DNA from: Streptomyces sp. GKU 895
GTDB lineage: Bacteria; Actinomycetota; Actinomycetes; Streptomycetales; Streptomycetaceae
Reading direction: 5' to 3'
Assembly: GCA_002027195.1 (NCBI GenBank)
Contig: MWJO01000026.1
Span: 20,871-84,870 of the forward strand
DNA: 64,000 nt
The translations under genes and the position numbers were made by a program. This document shows, piece by piece, positions 1-7,017 of this stretch. Position 1 is the stretch's first letter; each line of letters opens with the position of its first letter. Below the pieces are notes generated by a model. That model was not told where the DNA came from and made no database searches. It was given only the letters and a program-made list of their open reading frames with translations.

Positions 1-428
1 ATCGCCGCGACCAGCGTGCCGCCCGTCGCCAGCATCGGGTCGAGGACGTACACCTGGCGCCCGGAGAGGTCCTCCGGCATGCGCGAGGCGTACGTCGACG
101 CCTCCAGCGTCTCCTCGTTGCGGATCATGCCCAGGAAGCCCACCTCGGCGGTCGGCAGCAGCCGGACCATGCCGTCGAGCATGCCGAGGCCGGCGCGCAG
201 GATCGGCACGACCAGGGGGCGCGGGTAGGACAGCTTCACACCGGTGGTCGCGGCCACCGGCGTGTTGATGTCGACCTGCTCGGTGCGCACGTCGCGCGTG
301 GCCTCGTAGGCGAGGAGGGTGACCAGCTCGTCGGCGAGACGGCGGAAGGTCGCGGAGTCGGTGCGCTGGTCGCGCAGCGTGGTGAGCTTGTGGGCGACCA
401 GGGGGTGGTCGACGACGTGGAGACGCAT
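1..428 (-). CDS. upp: uracil phosphoribosyltransferase (3' part cut by window edge)
   Basis: Pyrimidine salvage enzyme that makes UMP from uracil and PRPP in the cytoplasm. The minus-strand frame from the ATG at 428 reads MRLHVVDHPLVAHKLT, then conserved Upp blocks including PLVVPILRAGLGMLDG and VLDPMLATGGT, the phosphoribosyl-binding loop. About 142 residues are present of a usual ~210, and the C-terminus lies beyond base 1. It is divergent from the small gene at 568 and shares the 429-567 intergenic region with it. Family assignment is secure. The plus-strand open frames over it are shadows. Confidence 0.95.
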   Translation of the reverse strand, partial: MRLHVVDHPLVAHKLTTLRDQRTDSATFRRLADELVTLLAYEATRDVRTEQVDINTPVAATTGVKLSYPRPLVVPILRAGLGMLDGMVRLLPTAEVGFLGMIRNEETLEASTYASRMPEDLSGRQVYVLDPMLATGGTLVAA

Positions 429-567
429 GTCCACAACAGTAACCGGGCCCGCTGGGCCCGGCGTCCCGGCGATCCCCAAACCCCCAGAGGGCACCATTCA
501 CCCGTGCGCTGGCATCAAACCGCCCGTCGGAGGGAAAGTGGGAGGGACGTGACGGGGTGGTGTGCCT

Positions 568-750
568 ATGCCAGTGCCTGTGCCGGAGCAGGAGCCACAA
601 CAGGAGACCGACGCCGAGCGCCGCAGGCGGCGCGCCCAGTTCCTGCGCGATCTCGCCGAGGCCCGGGAGCTGCGGGACCGCGTCCAGCCGCGGCGCGCCA
701 AGGCGGCACGGCTGCGCCACGCCATGCGCATGCGCACCTTCCGCTGGTAG
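568..750 (+). CDS. small Arg-rich hypothetical protein
   Basis: A 60-residue protein beginning MPVPVPEQEPQQ and continuing as a strongly charged Arg/Glu/Ala helix. No domain is recognised. The ATG at 568 is preferred to the GTG at 562 because a GGGGTGG purine run sits about 7 nt upstream of it. The gene lies between divergent upp and the tadA pair. From memory a short conserved protein occupies this place in other Streptomyces, which supports it being real. Function is unknown and it may be a nucleic-acid-binding peptide (inference from charge only). Confidence 0.55.
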   Translation: MPVPVPEQEPQQETDAERRRRRAQFLRDLAEARELRDRVQPRRAKAARLRHAMRMRTFRW

Positions 751-982
751 GCCTTGAGGCGTTCTTGGACCGCCTGATGCGTGCGCCACGCCGGGAGCCG
801 CGTACGATCCCGCTGGTGGACGATCAAAACGGGCGGACACAGGGAGCCGAAGACGTCCCCTGATCGCTCCGTTTCTGCCACGATTCCGAGTGGGTGGGGC
901 TCGGAGCCAACGCTTCCCCGCCCGCAGACCTCCGCCGGGGGGACCCCCAACCGGCACGCCTATGACCAGTGGGAGAGTCACG

Positions 983-1516
983 GTGTACTTCGCCGCACTG
1001 CTCGCGCGCACCGAAGACGGGTGGGAAGCGAGCGACACAGAGCTCGACGATGTGGAGACCCTGTCGGATCTGGCCGAACTGGCCCGTGAAGCCTCGCCCG
1101 AGGACGACACGGTGCTGGTTCTCATCGAGCAGGAGGACGCCTGGTTCGGCGTCGTCCGGATCGACGGCGAGGACGACCCCCGTATCTATGTCTCGGACGC
1201 CGCCGCCGCTGCCCGCAGCAGTTACGGCGAGATCCTGCTCACCGATGAACTGCTCGGAAGGGAGCCCGGCGAAGACGAAGCCGACCTGGACGCCCTCGAC
1301 CTCGACGGCACCGAGGACGGCGAGGACGAGGACGAGGACGACGACAGCGAGGGCGGCGGCTCCGCCGAGGCCGTGCCGCACGGCCCGGTCGGCGACCCCG
1401 AGATCCTCGACGACCTGGGTGTCAGCCAGAAGGAACTGAAGGCCCTGTCGGAGGACGCGCTCACCGAGATCGCCGAGGCCCTGGGCGCCTCGGAGGTCCT
1501 GGAGACCGTCCGCTGA
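983..1516 (+). CDS. tRNA adenosine deaminase-associated protein
   Basis: A 177-residue acidic protein starting VYFAALLARTEDGWEASDTE. It belongs to the actinobacterial family annotated as tRNA adenosine deaminase-associated protein because it sits just before tadA. A very acidic Glu/Asp run (roughly residues 105-125) separates the N-terminal domain from a short helical C-terminal tail. The GTG at 983 is chosen because GGGAG at 971-975 sits at ribosome-binding distance, whereas the in-frame ATG at 962 has none. It is followed after 14 nt by tadA, so the two are probably co-transcribed. Biochemical role is not known to me. Confidence 0.85.
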   Translation: MYFAALLARTEDGWEASDTELDDVETLSDLAELAREASPEDDTVLVLIEQEDAWFGVVRIDGEDDPRIYVSDAAAAARSSYGEILLTDELLGREPGEDEADLDALDLDGTEDGEDEDEDDDSEGGGSAEAVPHGPVGDPEILDDLGVSQKELKALSEDALTEIAEALGASEVLETVR

Positions 1517-1530
1517 CCGGGAGCGTCCCC

Positions 1531-1998
1531 GTGGGGTCCCCGGACCCGGTACGCGACCGCTGGCGGGCCGCGATGCGGCTCGCCCTGGACGAGGCGGGCA
1601 AGGCGGGTGCGGACGTGCCCGTGGGGGCGGTCGTACTGGCCCCGGACGGCACCACCGTCCTCGGCGCCGGCCACAACGAACGCGAGGCGGTCGGCGACCC
1701 GACCGCCCACGCGGAGGTCCTCGCCATCCGCCGGGCGGCGGCGGAACTCGGCGAGTGGCGGCTGACCGGCTGCACGCTGGTCGTCACCCTCGAACCCTGC
1801 ACGATGTGCGCGGGCGCCCTCGTGCAGTCCCGGGTGGACCGGGTCGTCTACGGCGCCCGCGACGAGAAGGCCGGCGCGGCCGGCTCCCTCTGGGACGTCG
1901 TCCGCGACCGCCGCCTCAACCACCGCCCCGAGGTCATCGAGGGCGTCCTGGCCGAGGAGTGCGCGGCGCTTCTCACCGCGTTCTTCCGCTCCCGCTGA
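1531..1998 (+). CDS. tadA: tRNA-specific adenosine deaminase
   Basis: Zinc deaminase that converts adenosine to inosine at the wobble position (A34) of tRNA-Arg(ACG), allowing decoding of CGN codons. It has 155 residues with the CDA-fold zinc site: HAE motif (His60, Glu62) and PCTMC (Cys90, Cys93). The GTG start at 1531 has GGGAG 7 nt upstream. The window also contains a tRNA-Arg with an ACG anticodon (38267-38339), which is the expected substrate type. It is translationally close to the associated-protein gene upstream. A general cytidine deaminase is less likely given this context. Confidence 0.93.
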   Translation: MGSPDPVRDRWRAAMRLALDEAGKAGADVPVGAVVLAPDGTTVLGAGHNEREAVGDPTAHAEVLAIRRAAAELGEWRLTGCTLVVTLEPCTMCAGALVQSRVDRVVYGARDEKAGAAGSLWDVVRDRRLNHRPEVIEGVLAEECAALLTAFFRSR

Positions 1999-2053
1999 GG
2001 GGCCCCGGATACCGATTTCAGAGCACGCCCCACCTTGCTGTAAGGTCTCCCTC

Positions 2054-2138
2054 GGTAGCGTGTCCGAGCGGCCGAAGGAGCTCGCCTCGAAAGCGAGTGT
2101 GGCGCAAGTCACCGAGGGTTCAAATCCCTCCGCTACCG
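2054..2138 (+). tRNA. tRNA-Ser(CGA)
   Basis: Cloverleaf with acceptor stem GGTAGCG/CGCTACC, a long type-II variable arm, T-loop GGTTCAAATCC, and anticodon loop CTCGAAA on stem CTCGC/GCGAG, giving anticodon CGA (serine, UCG codons). CCA is not encoded. A strong terminator hairpin follows at once. Confidence 0.96.
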
Positions 2139-2144
2139 CTTGAG

Positions 2145-2172
2145 AAGGGCCCCGTCGAAAGACGGGGCCCTT
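2145..2172 (+). terminator. rho-independent-like terminator after tRNA-Ser(CGA)
   Basis: Perfect 12-bp stem AAGGGCCCCGTC / GACGGGGCCCTT with a GAAA tetraloop, 6 nt after the tRNA. The T tract is short, as is usual in Streptomyces. Confidence 0.85.
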
Positions 2173-2175
2173 CGT

Positions 2176-2499
2176 GCATGCGGAGGCAGAAAACCGGGAG
2201 GGGAAGGACGGGGGAAGCGGCATTCGGGGGGACAGCCGCTTCCCCCGACGGGGTCCGGACCCGCAAGTACGCGCCGCTTCGGGGGAAGCCATGACGCGCA
2301 CCCCGCAGTGGGGACCGGCCCGCCCGGAGATTCCTGCCAGATCCGCCGGGCTCCCTTCCATCCTGTGCGCCGGATCGGTTCCGGCGCACAGGCAAAGGGC
2401 CTGAGTCCGCGGGCCGTTGGTCCTTAAATAGGACGTGAAGTTACACTCGCCGCCGGCACACCAGTCCCAAAGAGCAGCTCAGTCACGGGGGAGGCCGCG
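2176..2499. other. gene-free stretch
   Basis: No convincing gene is seen here. The open frames are low-complexity Gly/Arg/Pro shadows. The last ~80 bases become locally AT-richer (around TTAAATAGGACG at 2424-2435) and probably hold the promoter of the small gene at 2500. Confidence 0.5.
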
Positions 2500-2676
2500 A
2501 TGGCGGTGAATTCGAAGAAGGCCGCCGTCTATCTGCTCGTGGTCTTCGTGCTGTACGTGATCATCACGGACCCGGCCAAGGCCGCCGACTACGTCCAGAT
2601 AGGGTTCGAGGGCATATCGGACGCCGCCAAGGCGATCGGCGACTTCTTCACCTGGCTCGCCGACGGGGCGCAGTAG
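2500..2676 (+). CDS. small single-pass membrane protein
   Basis: A 58-residue ORF too short for routine calling: MAVNSKKAAVYLLVVFVLYV and so on. A lysine-flanked hydrophobic segment (about residues 8-23) is followed by an amphipathic C-terminal half ending FFTWLADGAQ. A GGGGGAGG ribosome site lies about 6 nt before the ATG. I recall similar short proteins beside Dabb-family genes in other streptomycetes, but no function is known to me. It lies 26 nt upstream of the Dabb gene and may share its transcript. Confidence 0.75.
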   Translation: MAVNSKKAAVYLLVVFVLYVIITDPAKAADYVQIGFEGISDAAKAIGDFFTWLADGAQ

Positions 2677-2702
2677 CCGTAACGCCGTACCCAGGAGTGC
2701 TC

Positions 2703-2996
2703 ATGATCCGCCATCTCGTCCTCTTCAAGCTCAACGACGGTGTCGAGCGCGACGACCCGCGCGTCAAGGAGGGCGTCGAGGCCTTCCGGGCGCTGGAGGG
2801 GAAGATCGACGAGATCCGGTTCTGGGAGCTGGGGTGGAACGTCAGCGACCGGCCCATCGCCTACGACTTCGCCATCAACTCGGGGTTCGAGGACGTGGAC
2901 GCGCTGCGGCGCTATGTCGAGCACCCGGAGCACCAGGCGGGGGTGGGGCTCTGGAAGGAGTTCGCCACCTGGGTGATCGCGGACTACGCGTACTGA
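2703..2996 (+). CDS. Dabb (stress-responsive alpha/beta barrel) family protein
   Basis: A 97-residue protein starting MIRHLVLFKLNDGVERDD, typical of the Dabb ferredoxin-like dimeric barrel, with FWELGWNVSDRPIAYD and a C-terminal EFATWVIADYAY strand. Members are stress-induced or act as small dimeric cyclases or oxygenases; the substrate here is unknown. ATG 2703 is preferred to GTG 2697 because AGGAG at 2693-2697 is correctly spaced only for the ATG. A terminator hairpin follows the stop. Confidence 0.85.
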   Translation: MIRHLVLFKLNDGVERDDPRVKEGVEAFRALEGKIDEIRFWELGWNVSDRPIAYDFAINSGFEDVDALRRYVEHPEHQAGVGLWKEFATWVIADYAY

Positions 2997-3010
2997 GCCC
3001 CACCTCGTTC

Positions 3011-3040
3011 GGCCCCTCGTCGGAACGGCGGGGGGCTTTT
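3011..3040 (+). terminator. terminator of the Dabb gene
   Basis: GGCCCC arm and GGGGGGC arm flank a short loop and are followed by CTTTTG. It sits 15 nt after the Dabb stop codon and separates this gene from sigF. Confidence 0.7.
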
Positions 3041-3177
3041 GTGCGTCTTCTGCCTCAACTCTTCCCTCAACACGGTGTTATGGGGTGCTTGCACACAGTG
3101 CACATGTCTTGTGATGCTATGACCGCTTTTGACGGATGAGTTGACCGATGTAGACCGATGAAGAGGTGGCGTTGACC

Positions 3178-4050
3178 GTGTCGGCCAGTACTGCGCCGCC
3201 CCAGGAGGAGGCGCCGGTTCAGACCCCCGCGCCGGTCCAGACCCCCGCGCCCGTCCAGCCCCCGGCGCCCGCCACCCCCCAGCGCAGCCGCGGAGCGGAC
3301 ACCCGGGCACTCACCCAGGTGCTCTTCGGCCAGCTCAAGGGGCTCCAGCCGGGCACGCCGGAGCACAACCGGGTGCGCGGGGCACTCATCGAGGCCAACC
3401 TCCCGCTCGTGCGGTACGCGGCCGCCCGGTTCCGCTCCCGCAACGAGCCGATGGAGGACGTCGTCCAGGTCGGCACCATCGGGCTCATCAACGCCATCGA
3501 CCGCTTCGACCCGGACCGGGGTGTGCAGTTCCCGACGTTCGCGATGCCGACGGTCGTCGGCGAGATCAAGCGGTACTTCCGGGACAACGTACGGACCGTG
3601 CACGTGCCGCGCCGGCTGCACGAGCTGTGGGTGCAGGTCAACAGCGCGACGGAGGACCTGACCACGGCCTTCGGACGCACCCCCACCACCGCCGAGATCG
3701 CCGAGCGGCTGCGCATCGGCGAGGACGAGGTGCTGTCCTGCATCGAGGCCGGGCGGTCGTACCACGCGACCTCGCTGGAGGCCGCCCAGGAGGGCGACGG
3801 GCTGCCGGGGCTGCTGGACCGGCTCGGCTACGAGGACCCCGCCCTGGACGGCGTGGAGCACCGGGATCTCGTACGGCATCTGCTGGTGCAGCTGCCCGAG
3901 CGGGAACAGCGGATTCTGCTTCTGCGGTACTACAACAATCTCACCCAGTCGCAGATCAGCGCGGAACTCGGCGTCTCCCAGATGCATGTCTCGCGGCTAC
4001 TCGCGCGTAGCTTCCAGCGGTTGCGGTCCGCGAATCGCATCGAGGCCTGA
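3178..4050 (+). CDS. sigF: SigB/SigF-type RNA polymerase sigma factor (SigF-like)
   Basis: Alternative sigma factor of the SigB/F/G group; in Streptomyces SigF acts late in spore maturation. About 290 residues: a Pro/Ala/Gln-rich N-terminal extension with a PVQTPAPVQTPAPVQPPAP repeat, then region 2 (FRSRNEPMEDVVQVGTIGLI), region 3, and region 4 helix-turn-helix (QSQISAELGVSQMHVSRLLA). The GTG at 3178 is favoured because AGGTGG lies about 8 nt upstream; GTG 3166 and TTG 3172 are in-frame alternatives. The order relative to upp/tadA and to a second SigB-type gene matches my memory of S. coelicolor sigF/sigN. No anti-sigma gene is adjacent. Confidence 0.9.
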   Translation: MSASTAPPQEEAPVQTPAPVQTPAPVQPPAPATPQRSRGADTRALTQVLFGQLKGLQPGTPEHNRVRGALIEANLPLVRYAAARFRSRNEPMEDVVQVGTIGLINAIDRFDPDRGVQFPTFAMPTVVGEIKRYFRDNVRTVHVPRRLHELWVQVNSATEDLTTAFGRTPTTAEIAERLRIGEDEVLSCIEAGRSYHATSLEAAQEGDGLPGLLDRLGYEDPALDGVEHRDLVRHLLVQLPEREQRILLLRYYNNLTQSQISAELGVSQMHVSRLLARSFQRLRSANRIEA

Positions 4051-4352
4051 GGCTGGAGCTCCGGTCGGGAATCGGATGAGGCCCAACCGAATGCACAAGC
4101 GATAGATCACCTTCGCGAGCGAATCGCTCACCTGCACGGATCCCGACAGTTCTGCGCCGAAAAACCGTCAGACCCCCTTTATCCAGGGCGTATTCACGTC
4201 TCGCATGTCGACATGTCACTACAGCGTGTTGCCGACATGTGACATTCTGCCGGAAGCGCGTTTGCCGGGGCTTCGGCTCCGGTATTCAGGTGAAGGCTGA
4301 CGTTCTCGACGGAACGCCCGCCGCGACCGTCCCGCGACCCAGAGGGGGTGGC
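4051..4352. promoter_or_regulatory. sigF-sigN intergenic region with GACATGT repeats
   Basis: About 300 gene-free bases upstream of the second sigma factor. They hold two copies of GACATGT(C/G)AC, at 4210-4219 and 4234-4243 (24 bp apart); the first is part of the palindrome ATGTCGACAT. Such spaced repeats suggest a regulator or activator site for the sigN-like gene. No promoter class can be assigned from reading alone. Confidence 0.4.
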
Positions 4353-5243
4353 ATGTCCGCAGACCAGGGCAGCTCGAAGGTGCTCACGCTCACGAAGAGC
4401 GAGTCCGCGCCCGCGCTCGACGACGTAACCGCTGTCGAGGCCGCGCCGGCCCCGGCTCTCCCGGCCCCCGTGGCCTCGGGAGCCATCGACACCCGCACCC
4501 TGTCCCGCTCCCTCTTCCTGCGGCTCGCCGCACTCGACGAGAACAGCCCCGAGCGTGCCTACGTCCGGGACACCCTGATCGAGCTCAACCTCCCGCTGGT
4601 GCGGTACGCGGCCGCCCGGTTCCGCTCGCGCAACGAGCCGATGGAGGACATCGTCCAGGTCGGCACCATCGGCCTGATCAAGGCGATCGACCGCTTCGAC
4701 TGCGAACGGGGCGTGGAGTTCCCGACGTTCGCGATGCCGACGGTCGTCGGTGAGATCAAGCGGTTCTTCCGCGACACCTCGTGGTCGGTGCGGGTCCCGC
4801 GCCGCCTCCAGGAGCTGCGGCTCGCCCTCACCAAGGCCAGCGACGAGCTCTCGCAGAAGCTCGACCGCTCGCCGACCGTCGCCGAACTCGCCGCGGTTCT
4901 CGGGGTGTCGGAGGAGGACGTCGTCGACGGCCTCGCGGTCGGCAACGCCTACACCGCCTCCTCGCTGGACTCCCCGGCCCCGGAGGACGACGGCGGCGAG
5001 GGCTCCCTCGCGGACCGCCTCGGCTACGAGGACACCGCCCTGGAGGGCGTCGAGTACCGCGAGTCCCTGAAGCCGCTGCTCGCCAAACTGCCGCCCCGCG
5101 AGCGGCAGATCATCATGCTGCGCTTCTTCGCCAACATGACCCAGTCGCAGATCGGCGAGGAGGTCGGCATCTCCCAGATGCACGTCTCCCGGCTGCTGAC
5201 CCGAACCCTGGCGCAGCTGCGGGAAGGTCTCATCTCCGACTGA
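4353..5243 (+). CDS. sigN: SigB/SigF-type sigma factor (SigN-like)
   Basis: A 296-residue paralogue of the preceding sigma factor. It has near-identical region 2 (FRSRNEPMEDIVQVGTIGLI) and region 2.4/3 (GVEFPTFAMPTVVGEIKRFF), and region 4 HTH QSQIGEEVGISQMHVSRLLT. ATG 4353 is supported by AGAGGGGGTGG just upstream; the frame stays open back to 4239 without a better start. The two genes are separated by a 302-bp regulatory gap, so they are probably transcribed independently. The sigN name rests on conserved gene order rather than on a test. Confidence 0.85.
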   Translation: MSADQGSSKVLTLTKSESAPALDDVTAVEAAPAPALPAPVASGAIDTRTLSRSLFLRLAALDENSPERAYVRDTLIELNLPLVRYAAARFRSRNEPMEDIVQVGTIGLIKAIDRFDCERGVEFPTFAMPTVVGEIKRFFRDTSWSVRVPRRLQELRLALTKASDELSQKLDRSPTVAELAAVLGVSEEDVVDGLAVGNAYTASSLDSPAPEDDGGEGSLADRLGYEDTALEGVEYRESLKPLLAKLPPRERQIIMLRFFANMTQSQIGEEVGISQMHVSRLLTRTLAQLREGLISD

Positions 5244-5282
5244 GGTCTTCATAATTGACGGGGTGTCAGCCACCATGGCCCG

Positions 5283-6164
5283 ATGCTCCGTACGACACCG
5301 GGCACGACAGCGAACACGACACCGCGTACGACATGGACGTATGGCCGTCGAGGCGCCCTGATCGGCGCATCGGCGGCCGTCGTCTGTCTGGGCGCGGTGC
5401 TGGCCGGCTGCGGGAGCGCCGGTGACGGTTACACGGCGGTCGGCCCGGCGGGCGGCACGCCCTCGCCCGGGAAGCCGACGGGGAGTGTGCGGGTGGTGCC
5501 GCTCGAGAGCGGGGCGCCGGGACCGCACGTCGGCAACTCCCCTGCACACACGATCAGTTCACCGGCGGCCCCGGAACTCCCGGCGCCGAGCGCCCGTCCG
5601 TCTCGCGGCACCAAGTCGGGTCGTACGGCGTCCGGTTCACCGTCCCAAACGCCGTCCCCCAGTCGTACGACCGCGCCCGCCGCCCTCGGCTGGGACGCTC
5701 CCGTGCGGGCGGCCACCGACCGGCGGTGGTGCGAGGACGTGACGCTCGTCTTCCACAACTCCGGGGGCACCGCGGTCCGTTCGGGAACCGTGCGGTTCGG
5801 GACGCACATCATCGGGGCGCTCGGGGTCGACTGGGCGACCGTCGAGTCGGAGGTGGGGCTTCCGGCGCCGGTCGAGGGCGGCGCGCGGAAGGAGCGGACG
5901 TGGACGGTGTGCGTCGAGGCATGGCGGGTGCCGCTCGGCATGCACATCGAGACGCGGGACGTCGACGTCCGCTGGAGTGACCTCGGGGACTACTTGAGCG
6001 CCAGCCAGGCCACCGCCGCGACGATCGCCACGGCGACGACGACGCCGATGATCAGGCCGATGCGGGGGCCGGAGGAGGTGGGGGCGGCGGCCGCCTGCCG
6101 GCGGCCCTGCGGGCCCTCGTCGACGAACGCGCGGAACATCTGGGTGCTGCCGGCGGGGTCGTAG
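5283..6164 (+). CDS. putative secreted lipoprotein
   Basis: A 293-residue frame: basic Arg/Thr N-terminus, a hydrophobic segment ending LAGCGSAGDG (lipobox Cys near residue 43), a long Ser/Pro/Thr-rich linker (residues ~60-140), and a compact C-terminal domain with two cysteines (WCEDVTLVF, TWTVCVEAW). From ~5990 the frame runs antisense through the whole small membrane gene below. The last ~58 residues are low-complexity and probably not native; the true stop may have been lost to an indel near 5985-5995, close to GDYLSA. Function unknown. Confidence 0.6.
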   Translation: MLRTTPGTTANTTPRTTWTYGRRGALIGASAAVVCLGAVLAGCGSAGDGYTAVGPAGGTPSPGKPTGSVRVVPLESGAPGPHVGNSPAHTISSPAAPELPAPSARPSRGTKSGRTASGSPSQTPSPSRTTAPAALGWDAPVRAATDRRWCEDVTLVFHNSGGTAVRSGTVRFGTHIIGALGVDWATVESEVGLPAPVEGGARKERTWTVCVEAWRVPLGMHIETRDVDVRWSDLGDYLSASQATAATIATATTTPMIRPMRGPEEVGAAAACRRPCGPSSTNARNIWVLPAGS

Positions 6165-6193
6165 TTGCCCTGGGGGTCCTGGGGGTTAGCCAT
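5990..6193 (-). CDS. small C-terminally anchored membrane protein
   Basis: 67 residues beginning MANPQDPQGNYDPAGSTQMF, with a soluble N-terminal half and one transmembrane helix (about residues 47-65, IGLIIGVVVAVAIVAAVAWL) at the C-terminus, a tail-anchor-like layout. No strong ribosome site is seen. It is convergent with and overlapped by the lipoprotein frame. The well-formed sequence, and my memory of similar streptomycete proteins, support it over the opposite frame in this interval. Function unknown. Confidence 0.7.
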   Translation of the reverse strand: MANPQDPQGNYDPAGSTQMFRAFVDEGPQGRRQAAAAPTSSGPRIGLIIGVVVAVAIVAAVAWLALK

Positions 6194-6432
6194 GGGGCGA
6201 GAGACTAGCGAATGAGGCGGGGCGGCCCAAGTGGGGGGCTCATCGTTCATTGCCGGGTGCGGCGCCACTGGGGCTGGTCGCGCCCCGCGGCGGAGCCGCA
6301 GATTGATACGGCCCCGCGCCCCTGGGTGACCGAGGTCAGACTGCGATCGCCTCCACCGCCGTTTCACCTGGCCATTTACGCTCGCAATACTTGCCTTTGC
6401 CAAGTTTTTATGTCGCGCCCACCCCGTTTTAT

Positions 6433-6475
6433 TTGCCTGTAGCAACCAATCGCTCCTATGGTTGCCCCAAGCAAC
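6433..6475 (+). promoter_or_regulatory. promoter and operator of the marR gene
   Basis: A possible -35 TTGCCT (6433-6438) and -10 CTATGG (6456-6461) with 17-bp spacing. They are overlaid by the inverted repeat GCAACC (6442-6447)/GGTTGC (6460-6465) and a further GCAAC at 6471-6475. This is the expected layout for autorepression by the MarR protein encoded next. Inferred from sequence only. Confidence 0.5.
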
Positions 6476-6491
6476 GAATACGGGAGGTGGC

Positions 6492-7004
6492 ATGGCCGGG
6501 CAGCCGCAGTACGAGGAGCTGATGCGCCAGTTCAGCGCCTTCGGTGCCGTGAAGCGGGAGATGGGGCGGATCCTGCCGTCCGACTGCCCGAGCGGCTCCG
6601 CCGCCGTGCTGACGCTGCTCGCCCGTCACGGGGACATGCGCATGAGCAAGCTCTCGGAGCTGCTCGCCGTGGACATGTCGGTGACCAGCCGGCACGCGGC
6701 ACACCTCGCCGAGCGCGGCTGGATCCGCCGCTCCCCCGACCCGACGGACAAGCGCGGCCGCATCCTGCACCTCACCCCGGCCGGCCTGGCCCGGCTCGAC
6801 GAGCTGTCGGAGCGGACCTGCCGGATGCTCGCCGAGCGGCTGAGCGACTGGAGCGACGACGAGGTGGCCCAGTTGAGCGGGCTCATGGCCCGGCTCCGGG
6901 CGAGCTTCGACGACTGCCGCGGCACCCCTCACGTATCCGAAGCCGTAGACGTATCCGCGGACACGACGTCCGTGGAGACCACCCGTACACCCGCGAACAC
7001 TTAA
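6492..7004 (+). CDS. MarR-family transcriptional regulator
   Basis: A 170-residue winged-helix regulator: the HTH at about residues 50-75 (LSELLAVDMSVTSRHAAHLA) is followed by the wing signature (RSPDPTDKRGRILHLTPAG). ATG 6492 is chosen because CGGGAGGTGG precedes it; ATG 6462 lies inside the operator palindrome. It ends 13 nt before the MFS-fusion gene, so it very probably represses that exporter and itself until bound by a ligand. The extra ~25-residue Thr/Ser tail is not conserved in the family. Confidence 0.9.
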   Translation: MAGQPQYEELMRQFSAFGAVKREMGRILPSDCPSGSAAVLTLLARHGDMRMSKLSELLAVDMSVTSRHAAHLAERGWIRRSPDPTDKRGRILHLTPAGLARLDELSERTCRMLAERLSDWSDDEVAQLSGLMARLRASFDDCRGTPHVSEAVDVSADTTSVETTRTPANT

Positions 7005-7017
7005 GAGAAGGAAGCCC

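Noticed and set aside
2140..2427. Gly/Arg-rich 95-residue frame after tRNA-Ser(CGA)
   Set aside because: It starts inside the tRNA/terminator region and has no ribosome site or conserved sequence.
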